A stretch of 64,000 nucleotides of DNA from Thiohalocapsa sp. ML1. GTDB taxonomy: Bacteria; Pseudomonadota; Gammaproteobacteria; Chromatiales; Chromatiaceae. Under the pieces are notes generated by a model. It saw only the letters and a program-made list of their open reading frames with translations. It searched no databases and had not been told where the DNA came from. Below, piece after piece: positions 43,211 through 52,148 of the stretch (within the stretch, counting starts at the first letter, position 1; every line of letters begins with the position of its first letter). Where the stretch lies: positions 1-64,000 of the forward strand of contig NZ_JABX01000037.1 of NCBI RefSeq assembly GCF_001469165.1, read 5' to 3'. Position numbers and translations under genes: made by a program.

Positions 43211-45172
43211 TCAGGATGCCTCCGCGCCGCGTTTGAGGCGTAGCGGTGCGAACTCGTGGCCATCGCCGGAGAAGTAGCGCGAGAAGCCCTCGTAGTATTG
43301 CAACCGCATCACCTGGATCGCGACGATGCCGCCCTCCAGCACCAGCACGAAGACGTTGCCGAGGATCACGGTGATGATGTGGCCGGTGGTGCCCATCATG
43401 CCCGCAAGGGTCAGCACCGCGAGCGATAGCGCCGCGTGGTTCAGGCTGAAGGCCGCGACGCGCAGAAACGACAAGGTGTTGGACACGTAGCCGATGACGG
43501 TCTCAAGCGTCTCGATGAAGACCACGAGCACCTTCTCGCTCGTCGGCGCGTCGAAATGTCGCCAGCCGTAGGCGGCGAGTGCCGCGAGGCTCCCCAGCAC
43601 CACCAGCGTCGGCGAGGTGCCGAAGCTGCCCTGCTGCGCGACGTTCAGCCCGCCCGCGACCAGCGCCAAATAAAAGGCCAGATTGACCAGGCCGTGGTGG
43701 CCGAACCAGGCGCCGGCGATGTTGCGCACGGCGAAGCGGTTGTAGGTCGCGAGCAGGCAGGCGACGACGATGAACGCCACGCCGTAGCCGAGCGCGATCT
43801 GGAGCATCAGGATCGGATGGTGGATCGGGCTCTTCCACAGTGCCGGCAGGATCTCCTCGTAGCCGAAGATGCTGCCGTACAGGAAGCCGAAGACGATCGA
43901 CGCTGCGCCCGCCATGACGCCGAACAGCCAGAAGCGCCCGAGCTTGGCGCGGAAGGTCCAGGCGAGCCCGGCGATGACGGCACCCTGGCCGACGTCGCCG
44001 AACATGGAGCCGAACATGAGCAGGAACGTGAACGCGAACAGCGGCGTCGGGTCCACCTCGCCGTACTGCGGGATGCCGTACTGCTTCACCAGCATCGCAA
44101 AGGGCGCGAGCCAGCGGTTCTTGACCGCCACCGTCGGCACCAGATGGCGCTCGTCCGGGCGCGGCTCGCGCGCCTCCAGGTGGAACGGCATGACCAGCGT
44201 CTCCTCGAGCCGCTGTTCCAGACCAGCCACCGCCGCCGCCGGCACCCAGCCCGCCAGCACCGCGAGCTGGCCCAGGCTGCGGATCGACGGGTCCAGGGTC
44301 ACGAAGGGCTCCGCGAGCAGCAGCGTGCGGCGCGCATCGACGAGCATCTCGCGGTTGGACTGCTCCCACTGCGCGATCTCGGTTTGCAGCGCCTCGCGCT
44401 GGCCGGCGATCTCGGCGCGCCGGGTCGCGAGCTCCTCTTGCTTCTGCGCCGGGTCGGTGTCGGCCAGGCCGCGCGGGATCGGCAGCGCCTGGAAGCCGGC
44501 CGACGTGAGCACGGAGTCGAGCTGTGCCTCCCCTTCGCCGCGCGGGCCGACGATGATGACGTGGGCGCTGTCGGCGCGCTCCAGGTACTTAAACAGTAAA
44601 TGGCCAGCGAGCTGCACGGCGCCCTGCAGGCGGCTTACGTTCTCGCGCGGCACGACGCCGACGTAGAAGTCCAGAAAGCGCGTCTTCGTGCGCAGCTTGC
44701 CGAGGTCGATCTTGAGGTTGGCGAAGTTCTCCAGCGCCGTCTGCTGATCGCGCAGGAAGCGCTCTTCTTCATCCAGCCGGTGGAAGGCCTCCTCGAACCG
44801 CGACGCCTCTTCCCAGCGCTCGCGCAGCAGCAGGCTGACGGCGATCAGCTCGTCGGGGTGCACGACGTGGAGCTGGCGGATGGGCGGTGCCGCCGGCACC
44901 GGCACGAGCTTGGCGATCTTGTCGAGCCGCGAGGCGGCCTGGCGGTAGCGCTCCCGGTAGTCGCGTCCCGGTGCCTCAGCGAGGACGCTGGCTTCGGGCA
45001 GGCGGTGGTCCGGGTGGAAGCTCTCGGTCTCGGCGAGGGTCAGCGACGCCTGCGGCAGGTCGTCGGTCATCACCAACAGCCGCACGTGCTGCATCGGCAG
45101 CGGCACCAGCGTGGCGATGAGCTCCAGCGTGCGGGTGGCCACTCTGTCGGCGTTGATCGGGATCGGGGGCAT
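43211..45172 (-). CDS. atpI: V-type ATP synthase subunit I (operon 1)
   Basis: 653 residues. The first 330 residues form the soluble coiled-coil arm; the second half has seven to eight membrane helices (FTFLLMFGSMFGDVGQGAVIAG, ETVIGYVSNTLSFLRVAAFSLNHAAL, VFVLVLEGGIVAIQVMRLQYYEGFSRYF). These are the subunit a/I signatures; an arginine in the SFLRVAAF helix is the essential proton-path residue. It anchors the stator and forms the ion half-channels. Confidence 0.95.
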   Translation of the reverse strand: MPPIPINADRVATRTLELIATLVPLPMQHVRLLVMTDDLPQASLTLAETESFHPDHRLPEASVLAEAPGRDYRERYRQAASRLDKIAKLVPVPAAPPIRQLHVVHPDELIAVSLLLRERWEEASRFEEAFHRLDEEERFLRDQQTALENFANLKIDLGKLRTKTRFLDFYVGVVPRENVSRLQGAVQLAGHLLFKYLERADSAHVIIVGPRGEGEAQLDSVLTSAGFQALPIPRGLADTDPAQKQEELATRRAEIAGQREALQTEIAQWEQSNREMLVDARRTLLLAEPFVTLDPSIRSLGQLAVLAGWVPAAAVAGLEQRLEETLVMPFHLEAREPRPDERHLVPTVAVKNRWLAPFAMLVKQYGIPQYGEVDPTPLFAFTFLLMFGSMFGDVGQGAVIAGLAWTFRAKLGRFWLFGVMAGAASIVFGFLYGSIFGYEEILPALWKSPIHHPILMLQIALGYGVAFIVVACLLATYNRFAVRNIAGAWFGHHGLVNLAFYLALVAGGLNVAQQGSFGTSPTLVVLGSLAALAAYGWRHFDAPTSEKVLVVFIETLETVIGYVSNTLSFLRVAAFSLNHAALSLAVLTLAGMMGTTGHIITVILGNVFVLVLEGGIVAIQVMRLQYYEGFSRYFSGDGHEFAPLRLKRGAEAS

Positions 45173-45214
45173 CGGGTCTTGCAGTAGTTGAGGTACAGGC
45201 GCGGTGCGGGCGCG

Positions 45215-46273
45215 TCAGGCGGCGGCGCGGGCGTCGACCGGGCAGTCCGGGTCGGCGAGGTCGATGGCGATCTCGACCACCTGCTGCGGCAGGCCGAGCA
45301 GGCGCCCCTGCACCAGCGCGTAGAGCAGCAAGAGATCATGCTCGCGCAGCACCAGGTAGGCCAGCGCCCGGCTCACGGCGGACCGGCTGCCGGCGAGCGC
45401 GCGGCGGCACTCCGCCACCAGATAGGCCTCCGCGCGGTGCTGCGCGTCGATGAGGTTCCGGCTGCCGGCCAGGATGCGGTCCAGCGGCGCCGGCAGCGCC
45501 TCGATCACCTGCTCAAAGCTGTCGATGTTCGCGAGCGCCAGCAGCCGGTCGCGGTGCAGAAGCCGCTTCGAGGGCACCAGTTGGTAGAAGGTCTCGCTCG
45601 GTGAGAGCCGAAACGAGAAGCGAAAGCGCAACAGCCACATCAGGTTGGTGCGGTCCAGGATGGCGCCGACGAGCTGCTGCACGGCCTGGGCCTCCTCGCC
45701 GCGCAGCAGCTCTGCGCTGCGTGCCAGCTCCGCGAAGTAGCGCTGGTCCACCGCGGCCTCCAGCACGAAGGGGTCACGGCGCTGCTCGTAGGACTCCCGC
45801 GCCTGCCGGGCGATGATGCGCAGCGGCCCGCGCTCCAGCGCGCGCAGCAGCTCCAGCACGTTCTCGGCGCGGTAGAGCTCCTGATGCGGCAGGCGCACGC
45901 GCGGCGGCAGGTCGAACAGGTTCGCCCGGATCTCGTCCTGATCCAGCTCATAGAGCTTGCCGCGGATCAGCGTCTTCAGATTGAACAGCGCGTATTTACG
46001 CACCCAGGTCAGCAGGAGGTTGCGCTCGGCGGCGTGCATGGGCCGGATGAGCACGGCGAGGTCCGCAAGCAAGCGGTGGATCAGTGCCTGCTCCACGGCG
46101 CGGGCCTTGGTGCGGGCGTCGAGCTGTTCCTCGAGCAGTGGCTGCACACCGAAGCGCTCGGCCAGCTCGGGTAGCGACAGCCCGGCGACCTGGCGCAACG
46201 CGTCCGGATCAAAGAGCCGCGTCGCCATCGCGGTGACGCGGGTATTGAGATAGGCCTGGCTGCTGGTGCTCAT
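45215..46273 (-). CDS. atpC: V-type ATP synthase subunit C (operon 1)
   Basis: 352 residues of the AC39/subunit d family: N-terminal YLNTRVTAMATRLFD, a repeated helical layout, and ENVLELLRALE and YLVLREHDLLLLYALVQGRLLGLP near the end. It sits on the c-ring and links it to the central stalk. It follows the small coiled-coil subunit gene and precedes subunit I. Confidence 0.88.
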   Translation of the reverse strand: MSTSSQAYLNTRVTAMATRLFDPDALRQVAGLSLPELAERFGVQPLLEEQLDARTKARAVEQALIHRLLADLAVLIRPMHAAERNLLLTWVRKYALFNLKTLIRGKLYELDQDEIRANLFDLPPRVRLPHQELYRAENVLELLRALERGPLRIIARQARESYEQRRDPFVLEAAVDQRYFAELARSAELLRGEEAQAVQQLVGAILDRTNLMWLLRFRFSFRLSPSETFYQLVPSKRLLHRDRLLALANIDSFEQVIEALPAPLDRILAGSRNLIDAQHRAEAYLVAECRRALAGSRSAVSRALAYLVLREHDLLLLYALVQGRLLGLPQQVVEIAIDLADPDCPVDARAAA

Positions 46274-46341
46274 GCGCGGCGGCTCGGCGCGTGCTCTGCG
46301 CGGCGGTGCGGCCGGGGCGCGGCTCTGGCGCGGGCGTGCAT

Positions 46342-46659
46342 TCAGCGGGCCGGGTCGATCAGGAGCTCAAAGGCGGTGTCGAGGGCGTCCTGCTCGCGGA
46401 CCTCGGCGACGTTGCGGAGCTGCACGTGCCGCTCGTCGTAGCGGCGCTTGAGCTCGGCGATGGTCTGATCGGCGCGGTCCGCGGCCTTGCGGATGAAGCT
46501 CCGGTGCAGGTCCGGGATGCGCGTCGTGAAGCGCTGGTCCTCGGCACGCGCGTCGGCGACGGCCGCCTGGATGATGCGCTCGCGCTCCTGCTCCGCCGTG
46601 TGCGCGATGCTTTCGGCGCGCATCTCGGCGTCGAGCAGACGTTGCAGGATGTCGTCCAT
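46342..46659 (-). CDS. Small coiled-coil V-ATPase subunit (G/H-like, operon 1)
   Basis: 105 residues, one long charged helix (MDDILQRLLDAEMRAESIAHTAEQERERIIQAAVADAR) continuing to a basic middle and ending FELLIDPAR. Position and shape fit the G/H-type peripheral-stalk partner of subunit E. GGAG precedes the ATG at 46659. It is the first gene of operon 1; a matching gene opens operon 2. Confidence 0.75.
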   Translation of the reverse strand: MDDILQRLLDAEMRAESIAHTAEQERERIIQAAVADARAEDQRFTTRIPDLHRSFIRKAADRADQTIAELKRRYDERHVQLRNVAEVREQDALDTAFELLIDPAR

Positions 46660-47015
46660 CAGGGGCTCCGGCGGTGTGCGGGCTTGAGGCGGGCGGCGGC
46701 AGCGGCAGCGCCGCCGGCTACCAAGGCGCGCAGAGTAGCCAATGCGGGCCGTCTCTGGCCAGTGTCGCGGCATGCGCGCTTGTCGTGGATCAGTCGCCGC
46801 CGAGGCGCGGATGCGGGCGCTCGGCGTGCCGTCGCTGCCTCCGGTCCGTCGACGCCGCGCACGTTGACGCGGGTCATGCGCCGGCGCGCGTCCGTCGGGG
46901 AGCCTGGGCGCCGGGGTCCGCGGCCTGCGCTCGGCGCCACCGGGGTTGCCGCTGTCCCAGGTTGAGATTATGAGTTTGTACTAATATTCCAATCAGAGGG
47001 GACAAGGTGCCCAGC
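46660..47015. promoter_or_regulatory. Divergent control region between the two V-ATPase operons
   Basis: 356 bp without a convincing gene. The left part should hold the promoter of operon 1 and the right part that of the protease and operon 2. A low-GC stretch at 46960-46995 includes TTGAGA and TAATAT, but with only 14 bp between them, so no promoter is claimed with confidence. Confidence 0.35.
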
Positions 47016-47825
47016 ATGCCACAACCAAGCCCGATCCATTCCACCGCCAGCCCGCGCAGCCAGGGCCGGGCGGCACTGCGCCTTGCGGGCGCGTTGTTGC
47101 TGCTGGCGGCGCTCCCGGTCGCGGCGGACCTGCCCGCGACTGCCGCGAAGATGAAGCAGAGCGTTGTCGCCATCGGTACCTATATGGCCATTCGCGCCAC
47201 CCAGCAGCAGCCGCGCGGCACGGGCTTCGTCGTGGCGCCGAACCACGTCATCACCAATGCCCACGTGGTGCCCGCCAAGCTCGACGCAGACCGTCGCGAA
47301 ACCATTGCCGTCTACCGCCCCGCCGCCGGCAATCGCACCGAAATGCGCCCCGCGAAGCTCATCGCCCGGGACGCCGAGCACGACCTGGCGCTGCTGCGCT
47401 TCGAGGGCGCCGCGCTGCCGGCCGTCGCGCTCGGGCGCACGGCCGACATCCGCGAGGGGCAGTGGGCGGCGTTTACCGGCTATCCGCTCGTGAACGCGCT
47501 CGGGCTGTATTCGGCCACGCACCGCGCGACGGTGGCGGCCATCGCGCCGGTGGCGTCCCCCGTGGGCTCCGGCAGGGAGCTGACGCCGGAGATGATCAAG
47601 CGCCTGTCGGCACCCTTTTCCGTGCTGCAGCTCGACGCGGTGGCCTATCCCGGCAACAGCGGCAGCCCGCTGTTCGATGTCGAGACGGGGCGCGTCATCG
47701 GGGTCATCAACAGCGTCTACGTGAAGCGCACGCGCGAGTCCGCCATCAAGGAGCCGTCCGGCATCAGCTATGCAATCCCCGTCGATCATGTGCGCAACCT
47801 GATGACGAAGGCCGGGCTACGCTGA
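47016..47825 (+). CDS. Exported trypsin-like serine protease
   Basis: 269 residues. A signal peptide or N-terminal anchor (LAGALLLLAALPVAAD) precedes an S1-type protease domain with the triad H in VITNAHVVPA, D in AEHDLALLRF and S in YPGNSGSPLF, the HtrA/DegP layout without a PDZ domain. It is presumably periplasmic. A GTG at 47007 with GAGGGG upstream is an alternative start. It lies 51 bp before the second V-ATPase operon on the same strand and may be co-transcribed. It has no effector-associated domain. Confidence 0.85.
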   Translation: MPQPSPIHSTASPRSQGRAALRLAGALLLLAALPVAADLPATAAKMKQSVVAIGTYMAIRATQQQPRGTGFVVAPNHVITNAHVVPAKLDADRRETIAVYRPAAGNRTEMRPAKLIARDAEHDLALLRFEGAALPAVALGRTADIREGQWAAFTGYPLVNALGLYSATHRATVAAIAPVASPVGSGRELTPEMIKRLSAPFSVLQLDAVAYPGNSGSPLFDVETGRVIGVINSVYVKRTRESAIKEPSGISYAIPVDHVRNLMTKAGLR

Positions 47826-47876
47826 GCAGGGCCGGCGCGGCACAACGAGAACAACATAAGCACAGAGGGGGCGCAC

Positions 47877-48230
47877 ATGGCCGAGCGTCATGGGGCCATC
47901 GATAGTCAAGCCGTGGACGCGGCCTTCAACCGGGTGCTCGACGCCGAGGCCGAGGCGCGGGCCGCCATCGCCGACTGCCGGGAGCGCGCGCGCGCTCAGG
48001 TCGCCGCCGCCGGGCGCGCCGCCCGCGCCATCGCCAGCCGGGCCGAGCGGCGTATTCAGGCCGCGAACCACATCGCCGACCGCGGCATCGAGCGCGGCTT
48101 GGCCGAGCTTGCCGCGGCGGCCGCGAGCGCCCCGCCCGCCGCCGGCCCTGATACGGCCACCGTGGCGCGGCTCACCGCGCGGCTCGCGGCGGAGCTGACC
48201 GGCGGCGGCGACGCGGAGCCAAGCCCGTGA
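47877..48230 (+). CDS. Small coiled-coil V-ATPase subunit (G/H-like, operon 2)
   Basis: 117 residues: a charged helix (AFNRVLDAEAEARAAIADCRERARAQVAAAGRAARAIASRAE) and an alanine-rich tail, equivalent in place and shape to the first gene of operon 1. GAGGGGG lies 6 nt upstream of the ATG at 47877, a strong ribosome site. Its stop overlaps the next start (GTGA). Confidence 0.75.
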   Translation: MAERHGAIDSQAVDAAFNRVLDAEAEARAAIADCRERARAQVAAAGRAARAIASRAERRIQAANHIADRGIERGLAELAAAAASAPPAAGPDTATVARLTARLAAELTGGGDAEPSP

Positions 48231-49024
48231 GCGCGGTCTGCCGCGGCTTCGCACTGGCGCAGGCGCGCATCCAGGCGCGCTACGCGGCCCTGGCGGCGGA
48301 GACTGACTGGCGGCGCCTGAGCGGCGTCCGCGCGCTCGGTGCCTGGCTGGAGGATGCCCGCGTCGGCCCGCTGCGGGACTGGGTCAAGGGCTTCTCGGCC
48401 GCGAGCACGGCGCACGACATCGAGGCCGGGGTGCGCGGGCTGCTGGGCGAGGAGATCGACGCCGTCCGCGGCTTCGTGCCGCCGCCCTGGCAGGGCGCCG
48501 TCGCCTGGACCGGCTGGGCGGCGCTGCTGCCGCTGTTCGAGCAGCAGCGCGCCGGCCACGCGCTGCCGCACTGGGCGGTGCTGCTGCCGGCGGTGGCGGC
48601 GCTGCTCGACGACGACGGCGCCTGGCAGACGCGGCCGTTGAACGTGGCGGGCATCGCGCCGCTGCTCGATGCGCAGTCCCCGGACCCGGTTGCCGAGGTC
48701 TGGCTCGCCGGTTGGCGCGAGCGCTGGCCCGACGCGCCGGCCGCGGTGCGGGCGGACCTGGAAGGGCTCGTCGCGCTGTTCGGCAAGCACCTGGACGCCT
48801 TTCGGCGCGCCAGCCCGCCCGCGGCCTGGACGCTGCGCCAGCAACTGCGCGAGCGGCTGCGGTTCCGGTTCCATGGGCTGGGGTTGTCGCCTGCGGCGCC
48901 GTTCGTGTACCTCGCGCTCGTTGCGCTCGACCTGGAGCGGCTGCGCCGCGCGCTGCTGGATCGGGCGCTGTTCGCGGCGACCCCGGCCGATGCCGCGGGT
49001 CTTGGCACGGTGGAGGCGGCCTGA
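48227..49024 (+). CDS. atpC: Divergent V-ATPase subunit C (operon 2)
   Basis: 265 residues from a GTG overlapping the previous gene. Features of the AC39/C family are still visible: ARIQARYAAL near the start, STAHDIEAGVRGLLGEEIDAV and a C-terminal PFVYLALVALDLERLRRALLDRALF like the YLLAKE-x-E-x-RNLR ending of subunit C. It is about 90 residues shorter than the operon 1 copy and much diverged, so the assignment rests mostly on gene order. Confidence 0.6.
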   Translation: MSAVCRGFALAQARIQARYAALAAETDWRRLSGVRALGAWLEDARVGPLRDWVKGFSAASTAHDIEAGVRGLLGEEIDAVRGFVPPPWQGAVAWTGWAALLPLFEQQRAGHALPHWAVLLPAVAALLDDDGAWQTRPLNVAGIAPLLDAQSPDPVAEVWLAGWRERWPDAPAAVRADLEGLVALFGKHLDAFRRASPPAAWTLRQQLRERLRFRFHGLGLSPAAPFVYLALVALDLERLRRALLDRALFAATPADAAGLGTVEAA

Positions 49025-50853
49025 TGTTCCGACCGCTCGCCACCCGCTGGTTCGAGGTGCTGTGCCCGCGCACGGAATCCGTGCGCACGCTGGCGGAGCT
49101 TGCGCGCACCGGCGCCGTGGAGCTGGAGCTGCGCCGCCCGGACGCTGCCGACGAACCGCTCAGGGACATCGCCGCGGGGCTCGCGGAGTATCAGCGCCTG
49201 TTGCCGCGCTACCAGCGCTACTGGCAGCGCGGGCGGCTGCGGCGTGGGCCGCTCGGCAGCGCGCCGACGCAGGTCATGCAGCGGGCGCTCGGTCGCATTG
49301 AGGCCTGGCGGTGCGAGGCGGACCCACTCATCGACCAGCTCCAGGCCGTCGAGGAAGAGCTGACCGGCCTTAAGTGGCTGGAGCAGATCATCGGCAAGCT
49401 GCGCGGCAGCATGCTGGATTTCTCGCGCATCACCGCGTCCGGCCCGCTGCTGGGCACCTTCTGCGCCATCCTGCCTGGCGGCACCGTGCTGGACCTGCCG
49501 GCGCCGGCGCTGGCCCGCTCCGTGCCCTGGGACGCGGAGGACTGCTGGATGATCCTGGCCCCCGCGGAGCGTCTGGAGGCGGCCAAGGCGCGGGTCAAGG
49601 CGCAGCAGGGGCGCATCGTCGTGCGCCCGGGCTGGCTGCGCGGCGACGCCGTGACGGCGCACGCGCGCATCCGCGCCCGGCGCAGCTTCCTGTCGCGGCG
49701 TGCCGTGCACCTGACCGCGGAGCTCGACAGCCTGTTCGACGAGTACGCCCTTGATGCGAGCCTGGGCGAGGTGCTGTGGCTCGACTGGTTCAGCCGGCGG
49801 GTCGGCGGTCTCGAGTGTGCCGGCGAGCACCTGTCCTGGATCACGGGTTGGACCGATGACCTCGAGGGCACCGCGCTGACGGCAGCGCTGGAGCGCGCCG
49901 GCACCCGCGCGCTGCTGCGCTTCGCCCCGCCGCCGCCGGGCGCCCGCCCGCCGCTGGTGCTGCGCAACCCGCCCTGGATCAGGCCCTTCGAGCTGTTCGC
50001 GCGGGCGCTCGGCGTGCCGGGCGGCGATGAGGCGGACCCGTCGCCGCTGCTCGCCGTCGTCGTGCCGCTGCTGTTCGGCTATATGTTCGGCGACGTGGGG
50101 CAGGGGCTGGTGCTGGTGGCCGTCGGCGTTTGGCTCATGCGCCGCTTCGACGCCGCACGGCTGCTGGTGCTGTGCGGGGCGTCGGCAACGCTGTTCGGCT
50201 TCTTGTTTGGCAGCGTGTTCGGCGTCGAGCACTTGATCCCGGCGCTCTGGCTGCATCCGCTGGAGGAGCCGCTCACGGTGCTCGCGGTGCCCCTCGGCTT
50301 CGCCGTACTGTTGTTGTCGCTGGGGCAATTGCTCGCCGGTTTCGGCGCCCGCGGCGCGGGCCGGCTGCGGCATTGGGTGGAGGTGGATGCGGGGCTCCTG
50401 GTGCTGTACCTCGGGCTGGTGCTGATGCTCGCCCTGCCCGGGGTGGGCGGCGGCTGGTTGGCGCTACTCGGGCTTGGCTGGTACGTGATCGGGAGCTGGG
50501 CGCGGGCGCAGCGGCTACTGGGGATGCTGGCGGCGCTTGGGCACCTCGCCGAGAACGGGTTGCAGCTCCTCACCAACACGCTGTCGTTCGCGCGGGTCGG
50601 TGCCTTTGCGCTGGCCCATGCCGCGCTGTCCTCCGCCATCGTGACCATGGCGGTTGCCGCCCCCGGCTGGGCGGCGCCGATCATCCTCATCGCCGGCAAC
50701 GTCCTGATCATTTTGCTGGAGGGGCTCGTCGTGTCGATCCAGACCACGCGGCTGGTGCTGTTTGAGCTCTTCAACCGCTTTCTTCGCGGCACCGGCCGGG
50801 TGTTCAGCCCGCTGCCGGCGCCCCCCGCAGTCGTCACCGGAGGTCCCTCATGA
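49024..50853 (+). CDS. atpI: V-type ATP synthase subunit I (operon 2)
   Basis: 609 residues. A soluble coiled-coil half (to about 310), then membrane helices with VPLLFGYMFGDVGQGLVLVAVG, FLFGSVFGVEHLIPALWLHP, ENGLQLLTNTLSFARVGAFALAHAAL and LIILLEGLVVSIQTTRLVLFELFNRF. The family arginine occurs in SFARVGAF. The match to operon 1 subunit I is clear but distant. ATG at 49024 overlaps the previous stop (TGATG) and its own stop overlaps subunit K. Confidence 0.93.
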   Translation: MFRPLATRWFEVLCPRTESVRTLAELARTGAVELELRRPDAADEPLRDIAAGLAEYQRLLPRYQRYWQRGRLRRGPLGSAPTQVMQRALGRIEAWRCEADPLIDQLQAVEEELTGLKWLEQIIGKLRGSMLDFSRITASGPLLGTFCAILPGGTVLDLPAPALARSVPWDAEDCWMILAPAERLEAAKARVKAQQGRIVVRPGWLRGDAVTAHARIRARRSFLSRRAVHLTAELDSLFDEYALDASLGEVLWLDWFSRRVGGLECAGEHLSWITGWTDDLEGTALTAALERAGTRALLRFAPPPPGARPPLVLRNPPWIRPFELFARALGVPGGDEADPSPLLAVVVPLLFGYMFGDVGQGLVLVAVGVWLMRRFDAARLLVLCGASATLFGFLFGSVFGVEHLIPALWLHPLEEPLTVLAVPLGFAVLLLSLGQLLAGFGARGAGRLRHWVEVDAGLLVLYLGLVLMLALPGVGGGWLALLGLGWYVIGSWARAQRLLGMLAALGHLAENGLQLLTNTLSFARVGAFALAHAALSSAIVTMAVAAPGWAAPIILIAGNVLIILLEGLVVSIQTTRLVLFELFNRFLRGTGRVFSPLPAPPAVVTGGPS

Positions 50854-51206
50854 CCAAGTCCGTCTTCGTCGCCGCATCGCTGTTCCTGTCCGCCGTGTTG
50901 GTGGCGGCGCTCGCGAGCCTGCTGATGTGGCAGCCCTTGGCCTTCGCCGAGACCGATGTCGTGGCCATCACGGAGCGCATCATCGACCCGGGCGTGCAGC
51001 GTTGGGGCTTCGTGACGGCGGCGGCGGCCACCGCCATCGGGTCCCTGGGTGCGGCCTACGCGGTGGCCACCATCGGCGCGGCGGCGGTGGGCGCGCTCAC
51101 CGAAAAGCCGGAGCTGTTCGGCCGCGTCGTGATCCTGGTGGGCCTCGCCGAGGGCATCGCGATCTACGGCCTCATCGTCTCGGTGCTGATCCTGAACAGG
51201 CTCTAG
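50850..51206 (+). CDS. atpK: V-type ATP synthase subunit K (c-ring proteolipid, operon 2)
   Basis: 118 residues. The N-terminal hydrophobic segment (LFLSAVLVAALASLLMWQPLAFA) looks like a signal peptide or first helix. It is followed by one hairpin: AAAATAIGSLGAAYAVATIGAAAVG, loop TEKPE, VGLAEGIAIYGLIVSVLILN. The ion-binding glutamate is in AEGIAIYG. The proteolipid is shorter than the operon 1 copy (148 residues). Confidence 0.9.
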   Translation: MTKSVFVAASLFLSAVLVAALASLLMWQPLAFAETDVVAITERIIDPGVQRWGFVTAAAATAIGSLGAAYAVATIGAAAVGALTEKPELFGRVVILVGLAEGIAIYGLIVSVLILNRL

Positions 51207-51210
51207 CGCC

Positions 51211-51516
51211 ATGGCCGGGCGCTGCGTCTTCATCGGTGATGCGGTGAGCGCCGCCGGCTGGCGGCTCGCGGGTGCGGATTGTCACACGCCGGCCGCGGCG
51301 GACACGCCGGCGCTGGTCAAGCGCCTGCGCGCCGATGCCGACGTGGCGCTCGTGGTCATTACCGCGGCGCAGGCCGCGGCGCTGCCGGCGGCGCAGCGGG
51401 ACACGGCTATTGCCGAGCAGCGCCCGCCGATGCTGGTGGTCGCGGACATCCTCGGGCACGTGGTGCCGCCGGACCGCATGGCGGCGCTGAAACGTCAGCT
51501 TGGGTTGGCGGAATGA
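51211..51516 (+). CDS. atpF: V-type ATP synthase subunit F (operon 2)
   Basis: 101 residues: CVFIGDAVSAAGWRLAGADCHT, then ADVALVVITAAQAAAL and PPMLVVADILG, the small Rossmann-like fold of subunit F. It begins 5 bp after subunit K and overlaps subunit E (ATGA). F normally sits beside D at the base of the central stalk, but no D gene is present. Confidence 0.78.
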   Translation: MAGRCVFIGDAVSAAGWRLAGADCHTPAAADTPALVKRLRADADVALVVITAAQAAALPAAQRDTAIAEQRPPMLVVADILGHVVPPDRMAALKRQLGLAE

Positions 51517-52148
51517 ATACCGAAGAACGCGAGCGCGCGCTGCTCAAGCTGGTGCAGGACGAGCGCGACAAGGCCTGCAACCAACTGCTGGCGGAGGCCG
51601 CCGAGCGCGCGGCGGCCATCACGCACGAGGCCCACCGGCGCGAGCGCGCGCTGCTGCACCGGCGCGTCGTCGCCGAGCGCAGCCGCGCGGAGGGCCTGTT
51701 GCGGGCCGCCGCGGCGGAGCGGGCGACGGCCGAGCGTCGCCTTGGCGAGGCCGCGGACGCGGCGCTGCTCGCCGCCGCGTGGCCCCGGCTGCGCGAGCAG
51801 CTCGGCGAGCGCTGGGCCGTCGCCGCGAGCCGCCGGCAATGGGTGGAGACGACGCTGGAGCAGGCGCTGCGCCGGCTGCCGCGGGCGCGCTGGACCATTC
51901 GCCACGCCGCCGGCTGGCCGGAGGAGGAGCGCGCCGCGGCCCTCGCGCGCCTCGGCGATGCCGGGCTGCCGGAGCCCGCGCTGCGCGCCGACGGCGACAT
52001 CGCGGCGGGGCTGGTCGTCGCCGCCGGCGGCGCGGTGCTGGACATGAGCGTCGCCGGTCTACTGCAGGACCGTGCGCGCATTGAGGCGCGGCTCTTGGCA
52101 CTGGCCGCCCGCGCCGCCGACAACACCCAAGCGGAGGAGCGCGCATGA
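51513..52148 (+). CDS. atpE: V-type ATP synthase subunit E (operon 2)
   Basis: 211 residues. A long E/R/A-rich helix (residues 1-95), then a small globular part with GLVVAAGGAVLDMSVAGLLQDRARIEARLLALAA, a degenerate version of the subunit E ending. It forms the peripheral stalk with the small subunit. It overlaps F and A by 4 bp on either side. Confidence 0.8.
   Translation: MNTEERERALLKLVQDERDKACNQLLAEAAERAAAITHEAHRRERALLHRRVVAERSRAEGLLRAAAAERATAERRLGEAADAALLAAAWPRLREQLGERWAVAASRRQWVETTLEQALRRLPRARWTIRHAAGWPEEERAAALARLGDAGLPEPALRADGDIAAGLVVAAGGAVLDMSVAGLLQDRARIEARLLALAARAADNTQAEERA

Noticed and set aside
47016-47825. Trypsin-like protease considered as an effector of the STAND conflict system
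   Set aside because: It lacks an effector-associated domain, has a signal peptide and lies 25 kb away beside V-ATPase genes.
48227-49024. Considered as the missing V-ATPase subunit D of operon 2
   Set aside because: D is an about 200-residue protein of two long coiled-coil helices; this sequence is globular and keeps subunit C features at both ends.
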